This document shows, piece by piece, positions 26,298 to 35,114 of a stretch of 64,000 nt of DNA (its first letter is position 1; every line of letters begins with the position of its first letter). Location: assembly GCA_041746735.1 (NCBI GenBank), contig JBGTGP010000038.1:13658-77657 (forward strand), written 5' to 3'. The stretch comes from Opimibacter sp041746735 (lineage in GTDB: Bacteria; Bacteroidota; Bacteroidia; Chitinophagales; Saprospiraceae). Made by a program: the position numbers and the translations under genes. The notes beneath the pieces are model-generated. The model had not been told where the DNA came from and made no database searches. It saw only the letters and a program-made list of their open reading frames with translations.

Positions 26298-28952
26298 ATG
26301 CGCGCATTCCTCCTGGTATACTCCTTACTGGCAAGTTTGACTCTCTCCGCCCAGATCTATAATCCGGTCAAATGGAAAGTCACCCTCGACCCAACGGCCG
26401 ACGGGCATCACATGCTGGTCGCCAAAGCCACGATCGATAATGGCTGGTCGGTATACTCCCAGCACCTGGATGGCGATGACGGTCCTATCCCCACGACTCT
26501 CAATTTTGACGAAGGCGCCCACTACAAAATGGTGGGGAAAAACAAAGAGTCCGATAATGCCAAAAAGGCTTATGACAAACTCTTTGAGATGAATGTCACC
26601 AAGTTTGAAAAATATTACACGATCGAACAAAAGATCAAGGTCACGGATCCTTCCAAGCCCATCACCGGATATGTCAATTTTATGACCTGTAACGATGAGC
26701 GGTGCCTGCCGCCGACAGATGTGGACTTTGAATTGTTCGCATCAGGTGGATCGACCGGTGCTGCCACCCCTGAACTCAAAACGACCCAACCAACAGTTCC
26801 CCCAAGCTCCACATCAAATACTGATCGATCCGTCTCCTCTACACAAACGGAGTTGGAAAAAAAAAAGCTAGCCGACACTGATCAAGGCACCCGGGATGTA
26901 TCATCTCCGGCACCAGTCACATTCAACAATACAGGCCATTTTGCAAACACTGGTTTGCCAAGTGCTGTATTACGTCCGGCCAAGTGGTCATTCCGCTCTG
27001 AAAAAATCAGTGATGGTGTATATGACATCATTGCAGAAGCGGTTATTGAAGAGGGTTGGCATACGTATTCCGGGTCCATACCGCCTGAAGGCGGGCCCGT
27101 GCCTACTACTTTTCAACTTGATACGTCTGAAACATGGACACCGGAGGGGACCGTTCGGGAATACAGCTCTGGTAAGGTGGATGAATTTGACAAGTATTTT
27201 GATATGCACTTGATCAAATTCAAACATGATGCCCGTCTGACCCAACGCATACAAAGCTCAACACCAGGTCTGGTCACCGGATTTCTAGAATTCATGGCCT
27301 GCGAGGCTACCCGGTGCATCGCGCCGGAGTACATCGAGTTTACGGTGGATCTCGAGACCGGAAAAGAAGTGCTGGATAACAGTTATACGGCATCCGGCCT
27401 GCGTTTCACAGATGATGGATCTTTGGATCAGGCCATTGCCAGTCTCAAGTCGACCTACATAGCACCCCTTAATGACTGTGGTGCTGCGCCAAAAAAGGAT
27501 CAAAGCAACATGTTGTGGATGTTCATCTTTGGTATGATCAACGGCCTGGTCGCCTTGTTGACCCCATGTGTGTTTCCGATGATCCCGCTGACCGTTAGCT
27601 TTTTTACCAAGGACACCAAACGGAAAGGATGGCAGAATGGAGCGTGGTATGGCGCTTCAATTATTTTAATTTATGTCGGACTGGGTTTGCTGATCACCGT
27701 CCTTTTTGGTGCCGGCTCCCTCAATGAATTATCCACCAATCCGTTAGCCAATACCTTATTCTTTTTGATCTTTATCTTTTTTGCCTTTTCTTTTTTTGGA
27801 TTCTACGAGATCACCTTGCCCAGTAGCTGGAGCAACAAAAGTGATGCGATGGCCGACAAAGGTGGGCTGTTGGGTATCTTTTTTATGGCAGCCACACTGG
27901 CGATTGTTTCGTTTTCATGTACTGGTCCGCTGATCGGAACCGCACTGGTAGAGGCTTCCTCCAAAGGATTTATGGGTCCGATGGTGGTCATGGCTGGTTT
28001 TTCCATTGCCCTTGCTGTTCCTTTTGGACTGTTCGCAGCATTCCCGGCCTGGCTCAATTCGCTTCCGAAGTCCGGAGGTTGGATGAATAGTGTCAAAGTC
28101 ATGTTAGGGTTTGCCGAGTTGGCGCTGGCCTTCAAATTTTTGTCGGTAGCTGACATGACCGCTCATTGGGGAATTCTCAAATATGAATTGTTTATGGTCT
28201 TGTGGGTATTGGTAGCCTTGGGCATGGCCGCCTATATGTTTGGCCTGATTCGTTTTCCTCATGATAGTCCCAATCGGAAACTCGGTCCTATTTCTGCCAC
28301 CATCGCCTTGTTTTTTGCAGGGCTGGGCGTCTATCTGGCGACAGGCTTATTGGGGAGTGAAAAAACAGGTACCTATAACGCTTTGGGCCTGATGAGCGGG
28401 CTCGCTCCTCCTGCGCATTACAATTTCTTTAAACCACCTGGCGAAGTCACTCTCGATGTAGAAGAGGGTCGCTATATCTCTTTAGGTAAATGTGCCAACA
28501 ATTTTGATTGCTTTCATGATTACTATGAAGGGATGGCGTATGCACGGGAACAAAACAAACCCGTCCTGCTGGACTTTACGGGATATGGGTGTGTGAATTG
28601 CCGCAAGACAGAAGAACATATCTGGTCGAGACCGGCTATCCACCAAAAGATCCGGGAAGAATTTATTCTCGTGTCGCTGTATGTGGATGATAAAATGGTG
28701 ATCGACAGTATGCTGCGTTCAGCCACCACTGGCAATAGGATCAGGACGATCGGTCAAAAGTGGACTGATTTTCAGATCGCCAATTTTGATCAGAATTCAC
28801 AACCCCTGTATGTGATCCTGACTCCGGACGAGAAAGTACTCACCACCCCTCGCGGGTACGATCCGGATCCCAGAGGGTACGATGCTTTTTTGGATTGCGG
28901 GTTGAATGCGTTTAAGGAATATGCCCAACCCACTCTGGGCAGTTTGGAATAA
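26298..28952 (+). CDS. DsbD-like thiol:disulfide interchange protein with two N-terminal domains
   Basis: This transmembrane reductase moves electrons from cytoplasmic thioredoxin to the periplasm. The start at 26298 gives a signal peptide (MRAFLLVYSLLASLTLSAQ). Two tandem DsbD-alpha-type domains follow, each with a C-x4-C pair (CNDERC near residue 131, CEATRC near residue 335), joined by a Ser/Thr/Pro linker. An eight-helix membrane domain spans about 405-680, with the redox elements LTPCVFPMIPLT near 423 and VSFSCTGPLIGTALVE. A C-terminal thioredoxin domain carries CVNC near residue 765. E. coli DsbD has one alpha domain and about 565 residues; this 884-residue form duplicates it. The end is followed by a bidirectional terminator at ~29203. 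Confidence 0.93.
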   Translation: MRAFLLVYSLLASLTLSAQIYNPVKWKVTLDPTADGHHMLVAKATIDNGWSVYSQHLDGDDGPIPTTLNFDEGAHYKMVGKNKESDNAKKAYDKLFEMNVTKFEKYYTIEQKIKVTDPSKPITGYVNFMTCNDERCLPPTDVDFELFASGGSTGAATPELKTTQPTVPPSSTSNTDRSVSSTQTELEKKKLADTDQGTRDVSSPAPVTFNNTGHFANTGLPSAVLRPAKWSFRSEKISDGVYDIIAEAVIEEGWHTYSGSIPPEGGPVPTTFQLDTSETWTPEGTVREYSSGKVDEFDKYFDMHLIKFKHDARLTQRIQSSTPGLVTGFLEFMACEATRCIAPEYIEFTVDLETGKEVLDNSYTASGLRFTDDGSLDQAIASLKSTYIAPLNDCGAAPKKDQSNMLWMFIFGMINGLVALLTPCVFPMIPLTVSFFTKDTKRKGWQNGAWYGASIILIYVGLGLLITVLFGAGSLNELSTNPLANTLFFLIFIFFAFSFFGFYEITLPSSWSNKSDAMADKGGLLGIFFMAATLAIVSFSCTGPLIGTALVEASSKGFMGPMVVMAGFSIALAVPFGLFAAFPAWLNSLPKSGGWMNSVKVMLGFAELALAFKFLSVADMTAHWGILKYELFMVLWVLVALGMAAYMFGLIRFPHDSPNRKLGPISATIALFFAGLGVYLATGLLGSEKTGTYNALGLMSGLAPPAHYNFFKPPGEVTLDVEEGRYISLGKCANNFDCFHDYYEGMAYAREQNKPVLLDFTGYGCVNCRKTEEHIWSRPAIHQKIREEFILVSLYVDDKMVIDSMLRSATTGNRIRTIGQKWTDFQIANFDQNSQPLYVILTPDEKVLTTPRGYDPDPRGYDAFLDCGLNAFKEYAQPTLGSLE

Positions 28953-28983
28953 TTCGATTGGGGGTTCATGACTTGTTTCTTTA

Positions 28984-29008
28984 TATGCGAAGTTGCAAAC
29001 TTCGCATA
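28984..29008. repeat. Inverted repeat with 11-bp arms
   Basis: The arms TATGCGAAGTT and AACTTCGCATA are exact reverse complements around a 3-base loop (GCA). There is no T-run on either side, so it is a poor terminator. The compact form resembles dispersed REP-like palindromes, but only one copy is in this window. Confidence 0.75.
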
Positions 29009-29076
29009 AGGAGGTGGGGACTCGATGGGGTGACCCTTTCCAATAAACACTCCACTCTAAACACTAAACTCCTCAG

Positions 29077-29145
29077 CTTCTCAACCTCTCAACCTCTCAA
29101 CTTCTCAACTTCTCAACCTCTCAACCTCTCAACTTCTCAACTTCT
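29077..29145. repeat. Tandem 10-base repeat, about seven copies
   Basis: About seven head-to-tail copies of CTCAACCTCT / CTCAACTTCT, varying at one base. It is a pyrimidine-rich simple repeat just after the DsbD-like gene. No function is apparent; it could be length-variable between strains. Confidence 0.85.
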
Positions 29146-29202
29146 AAGAAACAGGACACCTTTTGGTCAGCTGTGATTTTAGATAACGTTTTAAAATAAA
29201 AA

Positions 29203-29237
29203 CTCCGACGGTTGTTATCCTCGCCGGAGATTTTTTT
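29203..29237. terminator. Bidirectional terminator between the DsbD-like and small membrane protein genes
   Basis: A stem of CTCCG/CGGAG extended by a further short pairing with one mismatch and a 9-base loop, followed by seven T on the plus strand. On the minus strand the stem is followed by TTTTTATTTT. It fits a shared terminator for two convergent genes. Confidence 0.7.
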
Positions 29238-29256
29238 AATTGCAACTTAACCTGAC

Positions 29257-29778
29257 TTAAAACCAGTTCCAACTGGAGATGGCGATGATGACAATGAGGA
29301 GGAGTAAGAGAAATACGCTACTGATCACAGTACCTATGATGGCCAACGTAGGATTCGCGTCCCGACTGATCCCGATGATCCCCAGTACGAGTCCGGCAAT
29401 GATCATCGCAATACCCAAATATGGAATCACAAGGCCCGCTACCGCAAAAATCACAGAAAGCAAGCCATACGTGTTGGCTCCTCTCACTGCCATCGCTGAA
29501 CTGAGTGAAGCCTCCCCGTCTACTTTTCCCTTTTTTACCTTTTTGGCAAGATTCTTTTGGGTTGCCCCGAGTGCAAGCCGGTGCGTCCATTTCATTTTCT
29601 TACCTTCAACCGTCCGGTAACCTTTGATGTCCATATCAAGAAAATCATTGACAGTCATCGTCGGAGCCATGATGGCGGCCTCTGCCATCATTTCAGGTAC
29701 GGTGGGGTTGATGGCGTTCAGATTAAACAAACTGGAAATCCCGATAAACAGGGCAAGGGTAAGCAGGTGCTTTTTCAT
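29257..29778 (-). CDS. Small membrane protein with signal peptide, DUF4190-like C-terminus
   Basis: A 173-residue protein. An N-terminal signal peptide (about 1-22) is followed by a polar, Lys-rich middle (residues 50-90) and two long hydrophobic helices (about 103-138 and 143-167), ending SSWNWF. The helix pair with the Gly-rich turn LVLGIIGISRD is like the DUF4190 membrane domain that Bacteroidota attach to small envelope proteins. Function is unknown. It is monocistronic and shares a terminator with the convergent DsbD-like gene. Confidence 0.82.
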   Translation of the reverse strand: MKKHLLTLALFIGISSLFNLNAINPTVPEMMAEAAIMAPTMTVNDFLDMDIKGYRTVEGKKMKWTHRLALGATQKNLAKKVKKGKVDGEASLSSAMAVRGANTYGLLSVIFAVAGLVIPYLGIAMIIAGLVLGIIGISRDANPTLAIIGTVISSVFLLLLLIVIIAISSWNWF

Positions 29779-29908
29779 ACGTTTTGATTTAGATAAGGAA
29801 TAAATGAATCTTACACCGAAGAGATTAATTCTCCTCTGATGCTGCCAAATTACTCAATAAGATGGAAACTCCGAATTAAGGAAAAGCTAAAATATTCTAA
29901 CCCAAACG

Positions 29909-31318
29909 TTATCCATTCTCCAGACTGTAGTACCTGATCATGGACTGAATATCGTGGTCAAGTTTTCCTTTAGGGGCCAGTTTAAAGAAAATCTTATGTG
30001 CGTCAAAGTCCTCCGGAAGCAACTCGTCCAGGCATTCAATGGCCTCATTTTTCTGGCCGAGACGGTAGAGACAGGCGGCCTTACAATAGGATAAACGGGC
30101 CCCTACTGTGTACTCATCGGCTTCCTCCAGCACATCGAGTGCTTTTTGCAACTTGTTACGCCGCATTAAAAACTTGATATGAGCCAGCCAATACGTTTCC
30201 TCCTCAGGACCAGCCTCTGTCGATTTGGCATAATAGAAGTCTGCTTTGCCAAACTGCTTTGTTTTTTCATAGCAGTATGCCAGCTCTGCAAAATACTCCT
30301 CGCGGCGATCATCCAGTTTGATGGCCTTGATCAGTGAACTGATGGCATTGGAATAATTCCCTTCACGCGCATAACAAATACCCAAGAGGTAATATACATC
30401 GTCAATGTACTGATCGATTTTGAGTGCTTCGATGAGACATTCTTTAGCCATCGCATACTTCCGTAGTTTTAGCATACATTCTGCGGCGGGGACAAGGTAC
30501 TCTTGCTGATGACCAAAGCGCTGCAACAATTCCTGATAGATGCCCAGCGCCTTCTTGTATTCCTTAACCTGGCAGCAGAGCTCTGCGCAATCCAGGTATC
30601 CATTTTTGAATTCCGGGTTGACAATATAACTGTACTCGAGTGAGCGAATAGCGTTTTTATAATCGCCTTCACAACTATAGGCATGTCCAAGGTTGTACCA
30701 GGCCAGAAAGTTGTAGGCATCCTGATCGAGGAGTTGATTGTGAAACTCGATGGACTCCTGATAGAGACGGGACCACTCCACACAAAGCCAGATGTGCTCG
30801 AGCGCTTCCTCGTTTTTTGGATCGATGGTCAGTACATCTTTCAGTTTGTTGTACATCAGATTGTACTCCCGCATGCATTCATAGATGTAGGCTTCAGCCA
30901 GGTATAGATCTACACATGATTTGAGGGTCATCTGATCACTGCAATGATCGACCAGGGTAAAGGCCTTCTCAAAGTCACCCAGTTGGGCCGTTACCTTGAT
31001 CTTCATGAGTTGAAGCTCCGGATGTCGGGGGTAGAGATGGAGCGCGATATCCAGTGTTTCGTTAGCCTCCTTAAAATCTTCATCCTGCATCAGCAAGCGG
31101 GCCTTGATGACATAAAATTCTGCATGATGACTGGAAAACTGTAAAGCGTAATCAAGCGCCTCAAGAGCCTTCTCGGTCAGCGATTCACCAATATAATACT
31201 GTATAACGGTCAGGAAGTCTTTATCGTCCCATTGGGAAGCACTTCCATGCAGTATCATGTCTTCGAACACGGATACAAACTCTGGAAGAGACAGGGTTGG
31301 TTTCGTTCTGTACTCCAT
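29909..31318 (-). CDS. Tetratricopeptide-repeat protein
   Basis: A 469-residue soluble protein built almost entirely of TPR helical pairs. The repeats show the usual spacing of small and aromatic residues (for example YNLGHAYSCEGDYKNAIRSL and YLLGICYAREGNYSNAISSL) from about residue 65 to 430. There is no signal peptide, so it is probably a cytoplasmic scaffold or adaptor. Partner and pathway are unknown. A TATATTTA box lies 35 bases upstream of the ATG. Confidence 0.9.
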   Translation of the reverse strand: MEYRTKPTLSLPEFVSVFEDMILHGSASQWDDKDFLTVIQYYIGESLTEKALEALDYALQFSSHHAEFYVIKARLLMQDEDFKEANETLDIALHLYPRHPELQLMKIKVTAQLGDFEKAFTLVDHCSDQMTLKSCVDLYLAEAYIYECMREYNLMYNKLKDVLTIDPKNEEALEHIWLCVEWSRLYQESIEFHNQLLDQDAYNFLAWYNLGHAYSCEGDYKNAIRSLEYSYIVNPEFKNGYLDCAELCCQVKEYKKALGIYQELLQRFGHQQEYLVPAAECMLKLRKYAMAKECLIEALKIDQYIDDVYYLLGICYAREGNYSNAISSLIKAIKLDDRREEYFAELAYCYEKTKQFGKADFYYAKSTEAGPEEETYWLAHIKFLMRRNKLQKALDVLEEADEYTVGARLSYCKAACLYRLGQKNEAIECLDELLPEDFDAHKIFFKLAPKGKLDHDIQSMIRYYSLENG

Positions 31319-31353
31319 GCAATTGACTGTATGGGATTATAAAAAATCGTTGG

Positions 31354-31361
31354 TAAATATA
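31354..31361 (-). promoter_or_regulatory. -7-like box of the TPR gene (TATATTTA)
   Basis: Differs from TAnnTTTG only at the last base; minus strand, 35 bases upstream of the ATG. Confidence 0.4.
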
Positions 31362-31755
31362 ACCAAAACGGGGTCAAACATACGATATACTCTAACAAAT
31401 GTATGCTCTGTAAACATTCAAACATCTTGGCCCATCGCATCTGTAAACGACACATTCATAGCCTCTTACAACTTGCCCTTTTCATACCAAATTTTTACAT
31501 CATGGATAAAGCGTTCAATTACATCAGAATATGTATCAGGTTGCAAATGCATAGTTGACAAAAAAAAAAGTGATTTTTTATCCTAATGCTATAAAATTGT
31601 TGCGCTGAAGGAATGATCCAGGCTTTCATAATACCCTCCTGGCGTACTGGCCAGCGGGTGAGGTCATTCCATATTGACTTCTTCAACCTCCGGTGTGATG
31701 CACACCACCACGTAGAAGCGTTGGTCAGGGGATCAAAAGAAAGAGTCAGGTCAAC

Positions 31756-31763
31756 TATCTTTA
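31756..31763 (+). promoter_or_regulatory. -7-like box of the PlsC-type gene (TATCTTTA)
   Basis: TAnnTTTA, ending 4 bases before the ATG at 31768, so transcription would begin at the start codon or just inside it. Part of the leaderless pattern described in the findings. Confidence 0.5.
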
Positions 31764-31767
31764 AGGA

Positions 31768-32334
31768 ATGAAGGTAGTGGCACGTATTCTCCTCAAACTT
31801 CTTGGCTGGCGTATTGTAGTAGACTTTCCACCAGACTTGAAGAAGTTCGTAGTGGCTGTGGCGCCGCATACCAGCTGGATGGATTTTCCTATTGGGTTGT
31901 TGGTGCGGGCGACGCTGAACAGGCGAATCTATTATCTGGGGAAGAAAGAACTCTTTGATGGTCCTTTAGGATTCTTCTTTCGATGGACAGGGGGAAAACC
32001 GGTGGACCGGAAAAACAAGAGCGGTCTGGTGGAGCAGGTCGCCTCGTTGTTTAAAGAACAGGATTCGTTTGCCATTGCGCTGGCCCCTGAGGGAACGCGT
32101 AATAAGGTGACTGACTTCAGGACCGGGTTTTACTATATCGCCAAAGCAGCAGAAGTCCCTGTTATCCCTTGCCTGTTTGATTATGAGCATAAGACTATTC
32201 ATTTTCTACCACCCTTTTATCCTTCCGAAAATGCTGAGGCCGATTTGGACGCGCTATGGCAACTTTATGCCGGGATCAAAGGAGCGAAACCTGCACATGG
32301 AATATCAGGCCCGAGAAAAGCCGGGCTTGAATAG
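31768..32334 (+). CDS. 1-acyl-glycerol-3-phosphate acyltransferase family protein (PlsC-like)
   Basis: A small (188-residue) membrane-associated acyltransferase. The catalytic HX4D motif is HTSWMD near residue 32, and the glycerophosphate-binding EGTR is in APEGTRNKVTDF near residue 109. It probably acylates a lysophospholipid or related lipid at the inner membrane. It is shorter than typical PlsC (~240), like the minimal Bacteroidota versions. It converges on a thioesterase gene about 107 bases away. Confidence 0.9.
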   Translation: MKVVARILLKLLGWRIVVDFPPDLKKFVVAVAPHTSWMDFPIGLLVRATLNRRIYYLGKKELFDGPLGFFFRWTGGKPVDRKNKSGLVEQVASLFKEQDSFAIALAPEGTRNKVTDFRTGFYYIAKAAEVPVIPCLFDYEHKTIHFLPPFYPSENAEADLDALWQLYAGIKGAKPAHGISGPRKAGLE

Positions 32335-32440
32335 GATGACGTAGCACTATACGTTTAGGCTCAGAAGAAAGCAGCCTGGTAAACCGTCAAGAGGAATATA
32401 AATATGATATGTGATAATAGGATGTTTTACGTAGCAAGCC

Positions 32441-32926
32441 TTAAACATTCAGCACCTTGAGTCGTTCGTTAAAATCCGTCTCGCTGATCGGCTGGCAAGC
32501 GATGGAGAATAAAGCTTCCAATTCAGGACTGTGGGCCGTGCTTCTGGCTGTGCGAATGTCCACATGAATGAAATGGGCCCAGAGGAGCGATTTGAGTTTG
32601 CGGGCCTCATCGTACATCCGCATTTCGATATGCAGATACTTTGATGTGGCGGATAAAAGTTGACTTTCCATACCCACCTCCTCCATGAGCAATGCAGGAC
32701 GTACATACGCAATCTGGTTCTGACTCACCACCCAGCCCAGGCCGGTAGTCCGGCTGTAAGCATAGATGTTGAGATCATAGGCGCGCCATATCTGATCTTC
32801 CCGTGCATTCATAAAGTAGTCGAGATAGCGTCCGTTATTGAGATGTCCGAATGGATCACAATCCTGAAAACGAATGATCGACCTGCTGGTCAATATTCCG
32901 GGGGTGATCTCTGTCAAAGGCTTCAT
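32441..32926 (-). CDS. Acyl-CoA thioesterase, hotdog (4HBT) fold
   Basis: A 161-residue protein of the 4-hydroxybenzoyl-CoA thioesterase family. The active-site helix region reads RFQDCDPFGHLNNGRYLDYF, with the typical Asp and the HLNN turn. It would hydrolyse fatty or aromatic acyl-CoA thioesters in the cytoplasm. It is divergent from ligA with a 60-base gap. The substrate is not predictable. Confidence 0.88.
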   Translation of the reverse strand: MKPLTEITPGILTSRSIIRFQDCDPFGHLNNGRYLDYFMNAREDQIWRAYDLNIYAYSRTTGLGWVVSQNQIAYVRPALLMEEVGMESQLLSATSKYLHIEMRMYDEARKLKSLLWAHFIHVDIRTARSTAHSPELEALFSIACQPISETDFNERLKVLNV

Positions 32927-32986
32927 ACGGTTGGTAAAGGTAAAGCCTTGTTAGTAACTTGAGCGCTGTAAAAGCGGATCCCACAG

Positions 32987-35101
32987 ATGCGATACAGCCA
33001 GCAGCAGCAGCAAAAACTATTTGAGGTCTCAAAAGACTACCTCCGGCAACCGGATGCACATCTGATGACACCGGATGACCTGATTCTATTAGAAGATCTT
33101 GTCCGGTTTCATGAGTACCGATATTATGTCCTGAACGATCCGCTGATCAGTGATTTTGAATATGATCAGCTCTATAAATTGCTTGAAGCCACTGAACTGC
33201 GGTATCCCGAAAAAGTGTCCGCAGATTCACCTACAAGGCGGGTCTCCAGCGATCTGACAGCATCATTCGTTACGGTCACGCATCTCCTCCCGATGTTATC
33301 TCTTGACAATTCGTATGATGCAGGGGATCTGATCAAATTTGACCAACAGGTCAGAAAACTCACCGAACGTGAACTCATCTATTATACGGTTGAGCCCAAG
33401 TACGACGGCGGAAGTGTGGCGTTTGTGTACGAGGATGATAAACTCATTCGGGCTGCGACAAGAGGGGATGGTGTAGCCGGAGAGGACATCACCATTCAAT
33501 CCCGTACTATTCGGTCCCTGCCTTTGGAGGCTGCCTTTTCATCAAAAGGTATATACCGTGCGGAGATTCGGGGGGAAGCGGTTATTTCCAAAGAGCGATT
33601 CAAAGCGATCAATCATTGGAGGGCGGAAGAAGGTCTTACCCTATTGGCCAATTCGCGCAACAGTGCCACAGGCGGACTACGCACCAAAGATCCTGCAGAG
33701 ACGGCGCGACGTCAACTGGATGCTTTTATTTTCCAGTTGGGCTATGCTGTTGATCATAAGGGAAAGGATATACTCCCGTCCATTCGTTCTCATCATGATG
33801 CCATAGATTTTCTTGGAGATATTGGCTTTAAAGTATCGAAAGGAGAAAAAAAGCTATGCAAAGGGATCCAGGAGGTCATCGAACAATGTCAACAGTGGGC
33901 CGATATCCGGGATACGTATCCGTATGAAATTGATGGCATGGTTATCAAAGTGGATGACTTTGACCTGCAGGATATGTGTGGCTACACGAGTCATCATCCG
34001 CGCTGGGCAATTGCGTATAAATTTCAGGCCAAGCAAGCAACTACACAACTGCTGGATATCGAATACCAAATCGGGAAGATCGGATCCATCACCCCGGTGG
34101 CCAAAGTCCAGCCGGTGTCACTGGCCGGTGTGACGATCACGTCCATCTCCCTGCACAATGAAGATTTCATTACCTCCAAAGACATCCGCATCGGAGATCA
34201 TGTGCTGATCGAACGGGCCGGAGATGTCATCCCATATATCGTCAAATCGCTTGCGGAGTTACGTACCGGCCATGAACAAATTGTAAAATACCCGACACAC
34301 TGTCCTTCATGCCAAACGGTTCTGGTCCGAGAGGAAGATGAAGCTGCCTGGCGATGCCCCAATCCCGATTGTAAAGCGCAATTGTTGCAACGCCTGATCT
34401 TTCATGTGTCCAAAGATGCGATGGATATCGATGGATTTGGAGAAAAATACATCCTTCGATTTTATGAACTGGGCTGGATTAAAAACATGGCTGATCTCTA
34501 CCGGCTCGACTATGACCAGATCGCGCAACTGGAGGGTTTTGGTAAAAAATCGGCAGATAAACTCAGGGCCTCCATTGAAAAAGCGAAATCCAATCCCATT
34601 CACCGGCTGTTGCATAGCCTGAGTATCCATCATCTGGGACAGCGTGCCTCTAAACTGATTGCTGAGCAGACTCCCTATGTACTGGATCTTGCGGAGTGGT
34701 CCGTCGATCAATATACCGCGATCCGTGATATCGGACCTGTTGTGGCCCAAAATACCATGCGATGGTTTTCAGATTCTAAAAATATTGCCATGCTCCGGGA
34801 TATGGAATCTCTGGGAGTGAACCTCCGCCAAACTCTGCAGGATAAGCCCAGCGTACTGGTCACCGATGGTGTTTTTTCTGGAAAAACCATCCTCTTTACA
34901 GGCACACTCAGTCAAATGGGACGCAAAGAGGCCCAGGAACTCGCTACCTCGCTCGGTGCTAAAAATATAAATGCCGTGAGTGGCAATCTCGACATCTTAG
35001 TGGTTGGCGACCAAGCGGGCTCCAAACTTGAAAAGGCCCGGAAACTGGGCACCGTCCAAATCCTGACTGAAGATGAGTTTCTGGCAATAGCAAAACCTTA
35101 G
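32987..35101 (+). CDS. ligA: NAD-dependent DNA ligase LigA
   Basis: The essential replicative ligase. The adenylated Lys is K138 in EPKYDGGS. Domain order is Ia (YYVLNDPLISDFEYDQLY), the nucleotidyltransferase core with RGDGVAGED, an OB fold, a Cys4 zinc finger (CPSC and CPNPDC), HhH repeats, and a C-terminal BRCT domain from about residue 625. The length of 704 is normal. The N-terminus has a run of five Gln (residues 5-9). It converges on the NYN gene with a 13-base gap. Confidence 0.97.
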   Translation: MRYSQQQQQKLFEVSKDYLRQPDAHLMTPDDLILLEDLVRFHEYRYYVLNDPLISDFEYDQLYKLLEATELRYPEKVSADSPTRRVSSDLTASFVTVTHLLPMLSLDNSYDAGDLIKFDQQVRKLTERELIYYTVEPKYDGGSVAFVYEDDKLIRAATRGDGVAGEDITIQSRTIRSLPLEAAFSSKGIYRAEIRGEAVISKERFKAINHWRAEEGLTLLANSRNSATGGLRTKDPAETARRQLDAFIFQLGYAVDHKGKDILPSIRSHHDAIDFLGDIGFKVSKGEKKLCKGIQEVIEQCQQWADIRDTYPYEIDGMVIKVDDFDLQDMCGYTSHHPRWAIAYKFQAKQATTQLLDIEYQIGKIGSITPVAKVQPVSLAGVTITSISLHNEDFITSKDIRIGDHVLIERAGDVIPYIVKSLAELRTGHEQIVKYPTHCPSCQTVLVREEDEAAWRCPNPDCKAQLLQRLIFHVSKDAMDIDGFGEKYILRFYELGWIKNMADLYRLDYDQIAQLEGFGKKSADKLRASIEKAKSNPIHRLLHSLSIHHLGQRASKLIAEQTPYVLDLAEWSVDQYTAIRDIGPVVAQNTMRWFSDSKNIAMLRDMESLGVNLRQTLQDKPSVLVTDGVFSGKTILFTGTLSQMGRKEAQELATSLGAKNINAVSGNLDILVVGDQAGSKLEKARKLGTVQILTEDEFLAIAKP

Positions 35102-35114
35102 GTGATCTGATCTA

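Larger units (their letters stand above)
28953..29256. other. Intergenic stretch with hairpin, 10-bp repeats and terminator
   Basis: A gap of about 300 bases between convergent genes. It holds, in order, an 11-bp-stem inverted repeat (28984-29008), a run of imperfect 10-base repeats (29077-29145) and a terminator-like hairpin (29203-29237). No gene is supported; the 72-codon open frame across it is made mostly of the repeat. Confidence 0.7.
31319..31767. other. Intergenic stretch between divergent TPR and PlsC-type genes
   Basis: About 450 bases, AT-rich in the first half, with a 10-A run near 31560. It contains the promoter boxes of the flanking genes. The short open frames here have no family likeness and no plausible start context. 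No RNA gene was recognised. Confidence 0.6.

Noticed and set aside
31519..31869. 116-codon minus-strand frame
   Set aside because: Overlaps the start of the acyltransferase gene and has no protein-like character.
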